A DNA stretch of 64,000 bases from NCBI GenBank assembly GCA_003833135.1, contig QZLH01000378.1:28888-92887 (forward strand), in the 5' to 3' direction. Both the position numbers and the translations under genes were made by a program. The notes beneath the pieces were generated by a model. The model ran no database searches and had not been told where the DNA came from. It saw only the letters and a list, made by a program, of their open reading frames with translations. This stretch comes from Oehlia diaphana. Taxonomy: Eukaryota; Glomeromycota; Glomeromycetes; Glomerales; Glomeraceae. Shown here in pieces: positions 1 to 12,600 of this stretch (positions are counted from its first letter, which is position 1; each line of letters begins with the position of its first letter).

Positions 1-411
1 TTTTAAAACAATTTTTTAGTTTTGTTTTTTGGTTTAATTAATTTTTTTTTTTTTTTTTTTTTTGAAACGCGAGCTTTTTTTTTTTTTTTTAAAAAAAAAA
101 AAAGATTCTTTTTGGGACTTTAATAATATTTTTATACATTTTATACATTTTGTGGAAATTCCTTTTTTTTTAAAAAAAAAATTTTAATTTTTTTTTTAAG
201 ATCACTTTTTATCACCTATATTATATAACCATTTTTGTAATTTTGTAATTTTACCCTTTTTGAAAATTATTTTTCTTACTTTTTTTCACTTTAAAATCAG
301 AAAATTGAATAAACTCAAAAAAAGATCACAACATTCTTAAATAATGTATGGACATGTGATTTTAATTAACTATTCGTGCATAAATTATAAAAATGTATTG
401 TGATGTATGCA

Positions 412-447
412 ATTTCGGTATTTTCGGTATTTTCGGTATTCTCGGTC
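412..447. repeat. 9-bp tandem repeat
   Basis: Four near-perfect copies of a 9-bp unit (ttttcggta with one or two variants) lie in a row. This is a short microsatellite-like array with no coding content. Confidence 0.8.
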
Positions 448-714
448 AAAATTAAACATAACTACAAAATCAACCATACGTCACATACTTCTATTATGTA
501 GTGTATAGTGAAGGACGCATCTTTCAGGGCCGAATTACAATAATGTTGGTGAGTATTAAAAAAAACTCTGTCTGGCACTACCTATAAAAGGAAAGACCTA
601 CACAAATATTTTGGCTCACATGTAACCTTTTCATGTGTATTTTTCGGGGATCTGAGTCGAGGTAAAAAAAAAATTTTTTTTTATTTTTCCCCGAATTTAC
701 AATAGAAAATTATA

Positions 715-1030
715 TTACTTCTCCGATTATAATAAGAAATTTGTTTCTCCGTCCTTCTCCGATTATAATATAAAAATTTTTCTCCGTCCTCCTCCGCAAA
801 AAAAAAAAAAAATTTCTCCGTCCTCTTCCGCAAAAAATTTTTTTTTTTGAGTTTACAATGGAATTATAAAAGGAAATTTTTATTATTTCTCCGATTAAAA
901 AAGTTTTTTTATTTTAAGTTTACAATGGAATCATAAAAGGAATTTTTGTTATTTCTCCGACTAAAAAAAATTTTTTTTTAATTAATCAATAAATTAATTA
1001 TAAAAGGAAACTTTGTTATTTCTCCGACTT
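715..1030. repeat. Degenerate ctccg-containing repeat field
   Basis: The motif tttctccg, often followed by tccttctccg or tcctcctccg, recurs about nine times at irregular spacing, separated by A and T runs and by a repeated block (caatggaattataaaaggaa). It is a diverged minisatellite. I see no gene in it. Confidence 0.65.
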
Positions 1031-2009
1031 AACGTCAAAAAAAAAAAAAAAAAAAAAATTTTTTTTTTTTTTTTGAATTTTACAGTGGAAAATTATAAAT
1101 CCGGTTTAATATCAAGAAATTTCTATAAAAAAAAAATTTTTTTTGAGACATGCACCCTCTTTTTTAGGGTTTATCGTAAAGTTGCGGAATATAAAAATTG
1201 ATTCGGGCTAAGTAATTCTTGGCCTAACATTATAAGTATATATTATACCCGGTCGTTACTTTGTCGTATTCGGGTATCTGAGAGTTTTCCCCGTGTAACA
1301 ATTGTTTTTCTAAAGTTCTAAAAGAACATAAAAGCTTTTTTTAGATTATTCATTTAAAGAAAAAAAAATCTGTTGAACAAACAGATGTACTACTATAATT
1401 GATACGAAAAATTTTTAATAAAGGTATTTCTTGTTTGTTTCAAAATCTATAATAATCAATAATGGAAAAAATATTCATTCACTTTCATCTATTTCTTCTA
1501 TTGTTAAAAAATTCAAATCATGTTTTTTGTAATTCTTTACATGTAATCGAATAAAACTATTGATTATATACCGGCATACAGTATATCTTATTAATAAATT
1601 GTCATTTTTTTTTTCTTTCTTGTTTTAGTTTTAACTTTTACAAATCAACAATCGCAATTTCATTTTATTCCGCACGTGGCGCAGAGATTAAGCTGGCGTA
1701 ACCAAATTTTTTATTGGCTCTTCATTCCAACCTATAAATGGTTAGTAATTATGCACAATAGTACAAAATACACGAACAAAATTTCACGTGATTTTTCATC
1801 GTCGTGTCGCACCTCCTGTTTATGTTTTTTTAGTAGATCATATTCGGCACTCCCTATATGTCACATATACGCCATATTTACGGTAATCGTAATGTGACAT
1901 TTTTTCGTGGTCTGCATTGTTATGACTTGAGAATAAAAGTTAATTATTGTCTATTTAATATTAAAACAATAATTTTTTTTGCGATCGTGGTACTATGTGC
2001 AAAAAAATG

Positions 2010-2340
2010 TAAATGATCTGTGTGACCATATCCGCACTTACGAGTTACGAATTACGTTTCCCTTAAAAACTTCGATATGTTGAAGATACTTTTTCCAAAA
2101 TAATTTATCTATAATAGAGTTTAGCATTAAAGTATTTTCAACTAGATCACCAGAACTTTACGTGAATTATAAGTATAAAATAGATTTACGGAATGTCTGA
2201 ATGTACAACAGTAATAATTACACTACTACGACTATTTCTACTTTTGGCTGTGTATACTCATGTGCTAATTTTGTTATCTATTTCAAGTTTAATAATAATA
2301 TTTTATATAAATTGGACTAATTTCTATTCATAAAAATATC
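2010..2340. repeat. Duplicated upstream block, copy 1
   Basis: This block shares long stretches with 4,188-4,395. Shared segments include aatgatctgtgtgaccatat, a variant of gttgaagatactttttccaa, and a roughly 48-bp block starting tttggctgtgtatactcatg with one difference. It precedes the first GIY-YIG gene, so the duplication covered promoter and gene together. Confidence 0.85.
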
Positions 2341-2375
2341 CTAATTTAACTAATTCTATTCTGTAAAATTTTTTG

Positions 2376-2912
2376 ATGTTTATCGTTTATGTATTAAGAT
2401 GTTCTCGTGGTAAATATTATGTTGGTCGGACTATGGACCTCGGTATAAGAATTAATCAACATAAGAGTATAGGTACAATGTGGACAAGAAAATATCCTTA
2501 TATGGGCCTTCTGTGGCAGAAGAGGACAAATAATGAAGATTTAGAATTGTCGAAAACTCTTGAGTTTATGCATCTTCTTGGTATTGATAATGTAAGAGGT
2601 AGTATTTACTCCCGGCCTGAATTATCATCTAAGGAAAAGTTGGAAATTGTTCTTAATTTTATTAATAAATGTTCTCGCTGCGGTAGATTTGGTCATTCTA
2701 GCAATAATTGTAGATGTGACATTTGTGGTGAATACGGTCATTTGAGTTATCAATGTCGCAATTGTTATAAATGTGGGGGAGGACCCGATCATAATTTTGA
2801 AAGTTGTAATAAATGTTATAAATGCAAAAGTCCTTATCATTATTATTGGAATTGTAATAATTGTTACAAATGTGGTGGAAGCGGCCATTTCGCTAGAGAG
2901 TGTTATATGTAG
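2376..2912 (+). CDS. GIY-YIG nuclease domain fused to five CCHC zinc knuckles
   Basis: Intronless, 178 residues from the ATG at 2,376; a TTG three bases earlier is not a plausible eukaryotic start. The N-terminal half has the GIY-YIG layout: Tyr at residue 5 (IVYVL), the KYYVG motif near 13-17, Arg25, His29, a candidate catalytic Glu63 and Asn72 in NVRGS. Residues about 99-176 are five CCHC knuckles of the form C-x2-C-x4-H-x4-C; the third has one extra residue before its His. The fold suggests single-strand DNA nicking or cleavage, and the knuckles suggest nucleic-acid binding; both are inferred from family knowledge. A second copy lies 1.6 kb downstream. GIY-YIG proteins of this kind also occur in large DNA viruses, so an old transfer is possible but not shown here. 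Confidence 0.85.
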   Translation: MFIVYVLRCSRGKYYVGRTMDLGIRINQHKSIGTMWTRKYPYMGLLWQKRTNNEDLELSKTLEFMHLLGIDNVRGSIYSRPELSSKEKLEIVLNFINKCSRCGRFGHSSNNCRCDICGEYGHLSYQCRNCYKCGGGPDHNFESCNKCYKCKSPYHYYWNCNNCYKCGGSGHFARECYM

Positions 2913-4187
2913 AATTGTGGATGTCATAACGAAGTTCTTTGTATCTAAAAAAAATTCATCTTTCGTACTGACTTAGGGATCATATGGAATAGTAGTAAGA
3001 GAAATACAAGTGAAATGATGAAGTGACTAAACAAGAAAAAGGTTTAGTCCGTAACTGAATCTTTGAATGCATAATAGTTTGTTTGAAACTTTTGTAATTA
3101 TTGTATTTCATTTCCTAACTTTCTCATTATTTATTTATATTTTTAAACATTTATATTTATTATCTACATATCATTATGCAATTTTACATTTCACATTCTA
3201 TTTTATTATTTTATCATTTTGTTGTATTATTTATATATCGATCCGACGCGTCAAAAACAATGTACTGTACTGTACATAATTTTTATTAATGTGATTAATT
3301 CGTTAAATATATTAAAAGTTTCTATGCTTCGCTTTTATTTAGAATAGAGAAATATATATTTTTCTAATTTTTAATTGTCAACGGAAAGAAAATTTTTGTT
3401 TATACTGAGCGACAATATAGCAAGCCGCTCTTGTCAAAAGTCTGCCATACTTTGCAACGGGTAGACGTCCTGCTATTATTGCGGCGGTTACCCTTGTACT
3501 GACGGTTCAACGGTTCAACCCGTTGAAGTTAATTACAGGGTTAACCCGCCGCTTCTTATAGTCCATACAACATAATTAGTAAATCGGAACGTCACGCGTA
3601 CAGCGTCGCACCGCATACAGTACTGAGTACCCCTTGCAATAGTATCTCCCTTAAGCACTGCACAAGAATGACAAGATATTCCCCCTTGAGAGTACCACCA
3701 GTAGTAAGTAGGTCTCTTTAATTTCTAAAAATCTGCATATTTAAAAGGTTATTATAAATAAATAAAAAAAAAAATTCCACATATAAAATCTTTCTAGTAT
3801 TTTTTGTATTAACCTAGTTTTCTTAAGAACCGGTACTGTATGCAGCAGCGATATATTTCTAAGAATAGTCTTGTTCTTCGTTTAAGTTGATGTAACTTCT
3901 AGGCGGAGTGCTAATGACAACTGACAAGGAATAAATTTATAAGGACATTCTTCCCTTTCCCTTTATTAAAATCCTACAAATCAATTATTTTATAACGTAA
4001 CTTTTCAGAAAGAATCACGTTTCAGATTAATCGAATTACAAATTTTAATATCATGTTATAAAATTTTGTATAAATAATTTTGGGCCGAAGGATAAATATT
4101 TTGTCGATCACGATCAGGAATAAATTAATAATATGAATAGTTAGAATGAATTATTATAGAAGGAAAACATCAATCAAACATTGCAAC
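2913..4187. other. Intergenic, with a G+C-richer island
   Basis: No gene is supported. About 3,400-3,710 is clearly richer in G+C than its surroundings and contains the doubled word cggttcaacggttcaac followed by its partial complement gttgaa. It may be a relic of a mobile element, but I find no coding frame or clear terminal repeats. Confidence 0.55.
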
Positions 4188-4395
4188 GTAAAATGATCTG
4201 TGTGACCATATCCGCGTTCCGAATTATATTTTCCTTTGACATGTTGAAGATACCTTTTCCAAAATAATATATTTTTAGCAACATTTTACGTAATGTGCAA
4301 CACATTTGATATGACCATTTCTAATTTGGCTGTGTATACTCATGTGCTAATTTTATTATCTATTTCAAGTTTATAACAATATTTTTATATAAATA
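4188..4395. repeat. Duplicated upstream block, copy 2
   Basis: This is the partner of the block at 2,010-2,340, with the same order of shared words and some internal deletions. It immediately precedes the second GIY-YIG/zinc-knuckle gene. Confidence 0.85.
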
Positions 4396-4478
4396 GGGCT
4401 GCTCAATGTTTTATTAAACTATTTTTGCCTCATATACAGTTTAAAATAACAGATTCTACTTTGCAAAAATCTTCAAGA

Positions 4479-5036
4479 ATGTTTATCGTTTATGTATTAA
4501 AATGTCGTGATAATAAATATTATGTCGGTCGAACTATGGATCTCGATATAAGGATTGGTCAGCATGAAAATGGAAATACAAAGTGGACGAGAATTCATCC
4601 ATATGAAGAACTTATATGGGAAAAAAGAACAGCTAATAATGATTTAGAATTGGCGAAAACTCTTGAATATATGAAACGATATAAAATAAGAAATGTAAGA
4701 GGTAGTACTTACTCTCGGCCGTCTTTGTCGAATGACGAACTTGATAATATTAGATATCAATTGAAACATAGATGTTTTAGCTGCGGTAGATTTGGTCATT
4801 TTATAAATGAATGTAGATGTGACATATGTGGTGAATACGATCATTTGAGTTATCAATGTCGCAATTGTTATAAATGTGGGGGAAGACCTGATCATAATTT
4901 TGAAAGTTGTAATAGATGTTACAAATGCAAAAGACCCGGTCATAATTATAGTGAGTGCGATAGGTGCTACAATTGTTTTGATCGCGGCCATTTCATAAGA
5001 GACTGTCAGATGGAAATCAGTTATGGCTATAATTGA
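4479..5036 (+). CDS. GIY-YIG nuclease domain fused to five CCHC zinc knuckles (second copy)
   Basis: 185 residues from the ATG at 4,479, which aligns with the start of the upstream copy. An in-frame extension upstream begins only at a TTG and is rejected. It keeps the GIY-YIG signature (FIVYVLKC, KYYVGRT, Arg and His in DIRIGQH, the Glu in AKTLEYM, NVRGS) and five CCHC knuckles. The knuckle region is nearly identical to copy 1 in the middle (CGEYDHLSYQC), while the linker and ends differ. Both copies are open with all key residues kept, so both may be functional. The role is unknown; nucleic-acid cleavage is inferred from the fold. Confidence 0.85.
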   Translation: MFIVYVLKCRDNKYYVGRTMDLDIRIGQHENGNTKWTRIHPYEELIWEKRTANNDLELAKTLEYMKRYKIRNVRGSTYSRPSLSNDELDNIRYQLKHRCFSCGRFGHFINECRCDICGEYDHLSYQCRNCYKCGGRPDHNFESCNRCYKCKRPGHNYSECDRCYNCFDRGHFIRDCQMEISYGYN

Positions 5037-5905
5037 TCTTTCGTTCAGACTGGAAATAATATAAATATTGATATTATGTCATTTATCCGTATATATTTAT
5101 TATCATTACATTAGACGTATAAATTATTAATTTTATTAATTAAGTCTATAGCTGAAGTTTTCAAGACTTTAGAGAGATTCATAAGTTCTTGTTAGGATAT
5201 TAGGGTACCAGATTTATTGCTACAGTGGCAATTACTGTAGGTTATTTCATACAGAACTTTTTCATTATTTTATTGTTTATCTAATAAGATATCATCGCCC
5301 GAATTTTTACAAAATAATAATATTTAAAGAAACATTATTTTATCACGGATTAGTATACAATACCATAATCGGAGGTACTCATCTACTAGTACCATCTACT
5401 AGTACTATAAAAGATATACAATATTTATTTATTTAATATGCAGCTGTTAATTGCCAATGGCTAAATGTTTATGTATAAATAAAGTACTTTATAACGTTGC
5501 TAGCATTAAGACTAATTTAATCTGTTATTAAAATAGTTGATCTAATAAAGAATAATCATGTTCACAATTTTTTTTTTTTTTTTGCTCAGGTCTAATGTAA
5601 TATTCTCACAATTACAATAATCAGATCGCAGTAACACAACGGATCAGCTAGTAGCATCGTGCCTTTCGAGTAATATTTTGTGAAAAAGCAGGAAAACATG
5701 AACGTTAAAACGCATGCAATAGGGACGACCGTTCCATCATATTGCAATCATTTTTTTTTTGTTCCTGCATAAATACTCATAACACAAAAATTTTTGATAC
5801 TTGCAACTTGCATATGTTAATGATATATATAGAGTAATTAATTCCTTGGTATACGATCTCCTTTTTTTTTCCTCCCGTAGATTTGGAACAAAATTTCAAA
5901 TTAAA
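5037..5905. other. Intergenic
   Basis: No gene seen. It contains a short direct repeat (atctactagtacc twice near 5,390) and poly-T tracts. The last part is the upstream region of the decayed BTB gene. Confidence 0.6.
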
Positions 5906-7411
5906 ATGACTTTTCATCTACTTACCAAATTATCTCGTGACTTGGTTCAATTATTCGATACTTCAGCTTATTGTGATGTAATCATTCGCGTAGGTCAAGA
6001 AGAAAATGTGAAAGAACCGGCACATTCACTTATTCTTCGAGCAAGATCACCTTTGGTTCAAAGAGAACTTATCTGATAATAAAGTTAAAACCACATATGA
6101 CAAAATTATTCTTAGTAATAAAAATATTTCTCCTTCAACATTTGAAACAATTCTAAAGTAAGTGTTTAATTAAATTCTTACATGATACTTATTCTTATTG
6201 AACATGACGTTAAAAAATTCCATACTTACCAATTTATTTATTTATTTATTTTTTTATAGATAGATATACAGTATATATATAGTGGGAAAGTTGATCTATT
6301 AAATTGTAATTGAAATCAATCTTTTGATCTCCTTTTTGCAGCAGAAGAATTAAAATTAACTGAACTTTTAGAATATATTCAAGAAAATTTAATTCAACGA
6401 CAAATTGATTGGATGGATCAAAATTTTATTAAATATCATGAAAATATTTTTTAATTATGAATCTTTAAAAAAACTTAAAATTCATTATATTTCAAAAATT
6501 TCAAATAATCCTTTATTAATTTTTGAAACAAATGATTTTTCTCCTAATATTTTAATTTCATTAGATAATTATGATTATATATTAAATTAAGTGATTTCAT
6601 TATGGAGTTTTATTGTTAATTGGGCAAGATTTCAAATACCTAAATTAGGAAATCAAGTTTCAAGTTGGGATAAAAAAGATTGGCAAGAATTTAAATATAC
6701 TTTGAGTCAATGTATCTCTTGGAATAGTATAATGTCAATGAATTGTAATGAATTTCATGATTTATTAATTCCATGTGAGCCATTCTTACCTGAAGAAAAG
6801 GTTGATGTAGCATTAAAGCATCAATTAAAAAAAGCATGTGGATCTTCTACCGTAATCAATTCACTTATTTCAATTCAATTTAATGATACGATTCTTAATA
6901 TTTGTCATGCTACTTTACTTACAAGTTGGATTGATAGAAAGGATGATGTGATTTATAGACCAACGGAAATTCATTATGAATTTAAATTAGTTTTACGTGG
7001 TCGACGTGATGGTTTCTCTCCAGATTTATTTCATCAAATCTGTGGTGAAGTTCAAAGTATTTAAGATAAAAAATTCTAATGCAATATTTGGAGGGTATAA
7101 TCCTTTAGTTTGGAAATTTGATCGTACTACTAATGATTGTTTTGTCTTCAATTTTGATTATGAAAAAGCAGATTTTAATAGGTTATATAGATTCGCTATA
7201 CATAAAAAATTTGGTTATGGTCCTTGTTTTGGTGATGATGATTTATCAGCTTTTCCTGATGGAAAACGTTCTATATATTGGAAATCAATACATAATTCTA
7301 ACCCTAATATTTAGAAATTTTTCAAGTCGTTGATTATGAAGTATATCAGATCGTTGGTAAACTTCGTAAATCTAATTCTAATTCTCGCGTATTATCACAT
7401 AAAAAGAGATA
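5906..7411 (+). pseudogene. Broken BTB-BACK-TLDc gene
   Basis: The ATG at 5,906 opens a BTB/POZ domain (DTSAYCDVIIRVG, then AHSLILRARSPLV). Reading continues only by changing frame near 6,070 into DNKVKTTYDKIILSN, then through a plausible intron (gtaagt near 6,158 to tatag near 6,261), then into YIYSGKVDLLN, which meets an in-frame TGA near 6,308. A BACK-like stretch follows (AAEELKLTELLEYIQ; NWARFQIPKLGNQ) with a frameshift near 6,450. A TLDc domain comes last (KIKNSNAIFGGYNPL; YGPCFGDDDLSAF; VVDYEVYQIVGK) with shifts near 7,060 and 7,310. BTB-TLDc proteins are a large family in Rhizophagus, thought to be adaptor or oxidation-resistance-like proteins. With five lesions, sequencing error alone is unlikely. 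Confidence 0.85.
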
Positions 7412-7631
7412 AAATGAAAAATCTTTTTTAAGGTATGATTTAAATGATGATAATTTAACATACGATAATGTATATTTACTCTATATTAATATACTTGTAG
7501 ATTTGAATAGATAGTTTTTTTATTATAACTATTTTATTAATATAAATTTATTAACGAATACATTTTGACCCGATAAATTTATAAAACCTATCTGTAACAT
7601 CAAGAGTCATCTTTTTTTAAATCTCATAATT

Positions 7632-8600
7632 TTATTTTTCCTCCTGTTCTAATTCATTTTTAGGATCAACCAAGCCTTCTTTCAATAATAAGTCTTCTAA
7701 TTCCCCATTGTGATGCATATTAAGTACAATATCACAACCACCAATAAATTCTCCTTTAATATACACTTGAGGGACTGTTGGCCATTGTCTAAAAAAAAAG
7801 GAACGCGAAAGTCATAAATTAAAAAATTCGATCATGAATAGTCTTTGATAATTTATTGTACATACGAATATTCCTTAACGCCTTCTCTTAATTCATTATC
7901 CGCTAAAACATTGTATGTCTTGATCTTTGAGAAATCCAAACCTAAATTCAAATAATTATAGATTTAATAAAGTCGAAATAAATTTATCAAAGAATAGAGT
8001 AATATATTAAACCTTGCGCGGTTAAAATTTGAATGACAGCTCTACTAAATCCGCACTACATATATATTAATCAATTATTAAATGAATTCTCTGAAAATAT
8101 ATGTTAGAAAAAAAAAAGAGAAAAAATAATTTAAATATTTTTTTTACCTCTGGGCGATTAGGTGTACCCTTCATAAATAAAACAACATCATTTTTTTGCA
8201 CAGTCTATTAAAAATAATTAAAGAAAAAAATAATTAGCATTAAAATTAAAATATTTTTCGAAACTTTGTTAGAATCAATTAATAATTAAAATTACTTCAT
8301 CTAATGATTTCTTCAAAGAATCTGAAAGATATCTGCATAATATCGAAGAAACCAATGGACTTTTTATTTCATTATTTGCATTCTTTATAAATGATGATGT
8401 AAGTAATGTGTTAAAAGTAAATGGTCTACCTAGAATTGACTATAGTATAACAGACAAGAAAAAAAAAAGAACAAAAAGAATTATAACCTGAGAAAAAAAT
8501 ATATATAAATAAAAAAAGAATAAATTTATTCTAGTTATAGTGTATTTAATTATTATCCATTTATTAAACTTACTAGACGTGTTAATGATCGTAAGCTCAT
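7632..8600 (-). CDS. GRX5: Mitochondrial monothiol glutaredoxin, CGFS type (Grx5)
   Basis: Six exons on the minus strand: 8600-8574, 8439-8296, 8204-8148, 8055-8013, 7941-7866 and 7788-7632. All have GT...AG introns and matching phases, giving 167 residues. The first roughly 50 residues are basic and hydroxyl-rich (MSLRSLTRL...), as expected of a mitochondrial presequence. The glutaredoxin domain follows with [13 protein letters not shown] and the active site CGFS (Cys77-Ser80), then [25 protein letters not shown] and [10 protein letters not shown], the glutathione and partner-binding elements. Family role: transfer of [2Fe-2S] clusters in mitochondrial iron-sulphur assembly. Length and motif order fit Grx5. 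No lesion is seen. None of the exons is long, so the gene is easy to miss by frame length. Confidence 0.95.
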
Positions 8601-9679
8601 TGCAAAAAAAATATATATATATATATAAATAAATAAAGCGAAGTTTTACGAAAAAATTTTTTGCTGATTGATTTATAATCGATGGTGGAACATAATAATT
8701 TAATCATGTGACGCAAATATTTAGGTTAGGCACTTAGGCCGTTAGCTATTTGGGTGCAAAGTACTGTAGTACTGTACAAGTCAAATGACTGTGGTCGTAC
8801 AATACCATACTTTTGCTCATGTGACAAATTAGCAACTGAAATTCGTGCAACTCATTCTGCGTGGAAATTGAAACAATAAAAAAGCCACAAAGAAGCGGAA
8901 GGTTTATAGTTAGAAATTTTTGGAGTAGTTGATAGTTTCTCTGTATACTTGATATTACGATTTTCTACTATAAGAGAGAACATAAAACAACATATAAGTA
9001 CCGGTATAAATTTTGACATGACAATTTTTTAATTTCAATATATCTATCGTTATATCGGAGTTTGACTTTAAAAATGATAATTTTTTTATGTTCATTTACT
9101 CTTTGAAACAAAATAGCGACAATTAATCTAACCCGATCCAGACAATGATAATATATTTCTATTCTTAATAGATCGATAACGTAACACCGAAAGGAGAAAT
9201 ATTTTATGGTCCCTAAATAAGAATCATTACAAAGAGATTCCATAGAAGGTATTGAAGTACAAAATATGTATACGTAATCAATTTAAAATTTAAATTATAA
9301 AAAAAACAAAAGAGTAACCAAATAAGTTTTAAATTTGATTTGTTGTTTCACAAGAGAAAGTTATTGGATAACTTAAATTTTGAAATAATATTAAAAGAGT
9401 TCATTAACTTGGAACTAAAAAGAAAAAAAATAATCATTCTTTCATTGATACTTCTTTTCTTCGTTGATTTTTTAAGATTTTTTATATTTCATTGTGGACT
9501 TTTTGCGTCACTTTTTTCCCACACATTCATTTTTCAGTTCTCACGCCCCTTAAGATCTGCAATTTGCAATTGCGTGACCGATTTGTGTAAGTTTCAAAAT
9601 TATAAAAAAGACCTTCGATTGGGGTCTATACAAGAAATACAAGAAAGATCATAATTTTGAAATAAATCGGACCGTTAAG
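8601..9679. other. Divergent intergenic region between GRX5 and the LKR/SDH gene
   Basis: This 1.08-kb region separates two divergent genes and should contain both promoters. It includes runs such as (ta)n near 8,612 and a partly palindromic word agtactgtagtactgt near 8,760. I recognise no specific factor site. The open frame upstream of 9,680 is probably 5' untranslated sequence. Confidence 0.55.
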
Positions 9680-12600
9680 ATGAATCGTATCCCTGCTTTA
9701 TACCATTCAAATTCTCGTTACTTAAATCAAACTGTTATTAGAAGATTAAATACACTTGCGTTACGTCGTGAGGACAAAAGTCGATGGGAACGCAGAGTTG
9801 CATTGACGCCTGATGATGTTTCAAAATTAATCAAAGAAACAGGTGTAAAAGTATACGTGCAACCATGCAATAAACGTGTATTCAGCAATGAAAAATATGA
9901 ACAAGTACGTATTAAATATTTAACGGATACTTGCCACAGTGAGAAAGCCTTAGACATATCATGTGACCGTGGAAATATCACTTTGGGAAAATTTAATTAA
10001 ATCTTCGATTTTTAGGCTGGCGCAGTAGTTCAGGAAGACATTTCGATTGCAGATGTAATTATGGGGATCAAGGAAGTTCCAACTAAAAATTTAATCCCGA
10101 ATAAAACGCATATATTCTTTTCTCACACACATAAGGGACAAAGTTATAATATGAAAATGTTGCAGGATATTCTCGACAAGGTAAATATTTTATTCGAATT
10201 TTTATATGCAAAAAATTGTGTATTTAACTTTATTGCGCCACACTCTTTTTTTTTTTAAGAAAATACGACTGATTGATTATGAATTGATGACAAACGAGGA
10301 GAAAAAACGTCTGGTATTATTCGGAACTCACGCTGGTTACGCAGGTAAGAATAAATATTTAAGCACAAAACTTTTTTTTTTACTACAATTGTATTTATAT
10401 TAGGTGTTTTTTTTCGTAGGAATGATTGATGGACTTCATGGATTGGGATTAAGACTTTTGGGATTGGGTTATAATACGTCATTCATGGTATTTTGATAAA
10501 TTAATATTCCTTTTTCTACTTATTGTTGTCGATTAACAGTATTTTTAATCACTAAACAGCACATTGCAATGTCACATTCGTATAAATCTCTCGATTCTGC
10601 TTTATCGTCAGTCAAAAGCGTGGGTGAATCAATTGCTACTGAAGGATTACCTAAAGATTTAGGTCCGATGACTTTTGTGTTTACAGGAACTGGGAATGTT
10701 TCTAATGTAAGAAAAGCATTTTTTTTCCTTAAATAAATTTAATTTCTAAAGCTAATGGAAAGATATATGAATTTTAAAGGGGGCTCAAGAGATATTCAAA
10801 CACTTGCCACATGAGTACATAGATGCTAAGGATTTAAAAGAATGCACTTCAACACCGCGTAAGTAACAATTAATAATTCGAGTTAATATTGGTTTATTTA
10901 TGCTATAATACTTATACTTTGTTCAATATTTTAACAGATAATTATAACAACAAGAAAATTTATGGTTGTCAAGTTAAACTTCAAGATTATCTTGTTCATA
11001 AGAATTTGGGAAATTTTATATCAAAAAGTGATTATTATGCTAATCCCAACGAATACAAATGTGAATTTCACACAAAGGTAAATAAATAAATATATATATA
11101 TGGTGTGAAAAAAAAAAATTCTAAAGTTTATTATAATAGATTGCTCCATATACTACGATGCTCATACATGGATCTTATTGGGATACACGATATCCGAGGT
11201 TATTAACTAACGAACATTTGAGAGCTATTCAGGCGGATCCAAGTAACAAAAATAGACTATTAGCTATTTCTGACATAAGCTGTGATATAAATGTAAGAAT
11301 ATAATTGTCGTACAGTAAAATATAGTAATATGCAAATTTTTTAACTAATTTTACTTTTAGGGCGCGTTGGAATGTCTTTCTCATTCAACCACAATTGATG
11401 ATCCATTCTATTATGTGGATGCTGTTAATAATAAAGAACATAAAAAGTATGTAATTTAAAATATAGAATTGCGCCACTTGGATTTGAATTTAACAGTTTT
11501 TCCTAACTTTTTTATATAGTGATGAGGGAAGAGGAACGCAAATAATGGCAGTTGATATTCTCCCTACAGAAATTCCACTTGAAAGCAGCAAACATTTCAG
11601 CAAATCTCTTTATCCATTTATGAATGATTTGGTTAGTAAATAATAATACCAAGTTGATCGTAATTAAACATGACTAATTAATTCTTCCTTATTTGCCCCT
11701 ATTCGATTTAGATTAATGGAAAGATTGATCAGAATTCTGTACTTTCAAGAGCAACTATCGCAAAAGATGGAAAATTAACAGATTCACACACAGATTTATA
11801 TAATTTATTGCCAAGGAGCAACAATCCAATTTCATCTTTAGAGTCTCGAAAAGACAATAAGAAGATTTTATTACTAGGAAGTGGATTTGTAGCTAAACCT
11901 TTAGTGGATTATTTGAGCAAACAGGAGGATTTATCATTAATAATTGGTAAGTCACGTGCTATGTTTTTATATTAATTTTCTTTTTGTTCTTAATGTACTT
12001 AATTCTCTACTTTAGAAAAGAAGGAAAATTAATGTAGTTGTTATAAATAGTCCAATAGCTATAATAAAATAATAAAGTTTTACTTTAGCAGTCCGTATCG
12101 TTATTGTTAATAAAGTTACAAGAATTATGATAATAAAACTTTTTGTGCTTTGTGATTCTAACTCGTTATATTATTTAATTAGCTAGCAATATGCGAGCTG
12201 AAGCTATTGCTCTAACGCGTGGAAATCAAAATATTCAAACTGTCGATTTAGATGTGAACAAAAAAGAAGAGTTATCAAAATTAGTTCAAGGAGCTGATGT
12301 CGTCGTTAGGTAAAGTTTATTTAGAATAAATTAATCATATTACTATCTAGTAATATATTTATCTTTTATATTGTTATTAAATTATTTAATTTACAACGCA
12401 TTATATTCTTTTTAGCCTTCTACCAGCACCTTTACATCCAATTGTTGCAGAGATATGTATTACACATAGGAAAAATATGGTTACAGCTAGTTATATTTCA
12501 CCTGAAATGAAAGCACTAGATGAACGGTAAAAATAAAAATATTTGAAAATTCAGACAATATGATTCTTCTGCGTGATGTAGGAGTGTCGAGTAAATCGAA

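Larger units (their letters stand above)
1..2009. other. A/T-rich low-complexity intergenic DNA
   Basis: I see no supportable gene here. The stretch is dominated by poly-T and poly-A runs, often a T run directly followed by an A run, and by degenerate repeats listed separately. The slightly more G+C-rich part near 1,670-1,900 contains only a short open frame with no recognisable domain. Confidence 0.7.

Noticed and set aside
1676..1897. 73-codon plus-strand open frame
   Set aside because: No ATG-context, domain or splice support; the codon mix is like the surrounding repeats.
2373..2375. TTG as the start of the first GIY-YIG gene
   Set aside because: A nuclear eukaryotic gene should use the adjacent ATG at 2,376, which also aligns with the paralogue.
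3400..3710. Possible gene or LTR in the G+C-richer island
   Set aside because: No open frame, no terminal repeats and no primer-binding-like site could be found.
9340..9654. 104-codon frame just upstream of LKR/SDH
   Set aside because: Starts at TTG, is low complexity and hydrophobic by A/T bias; it is better read as promoter and 5' untranslated sequence.
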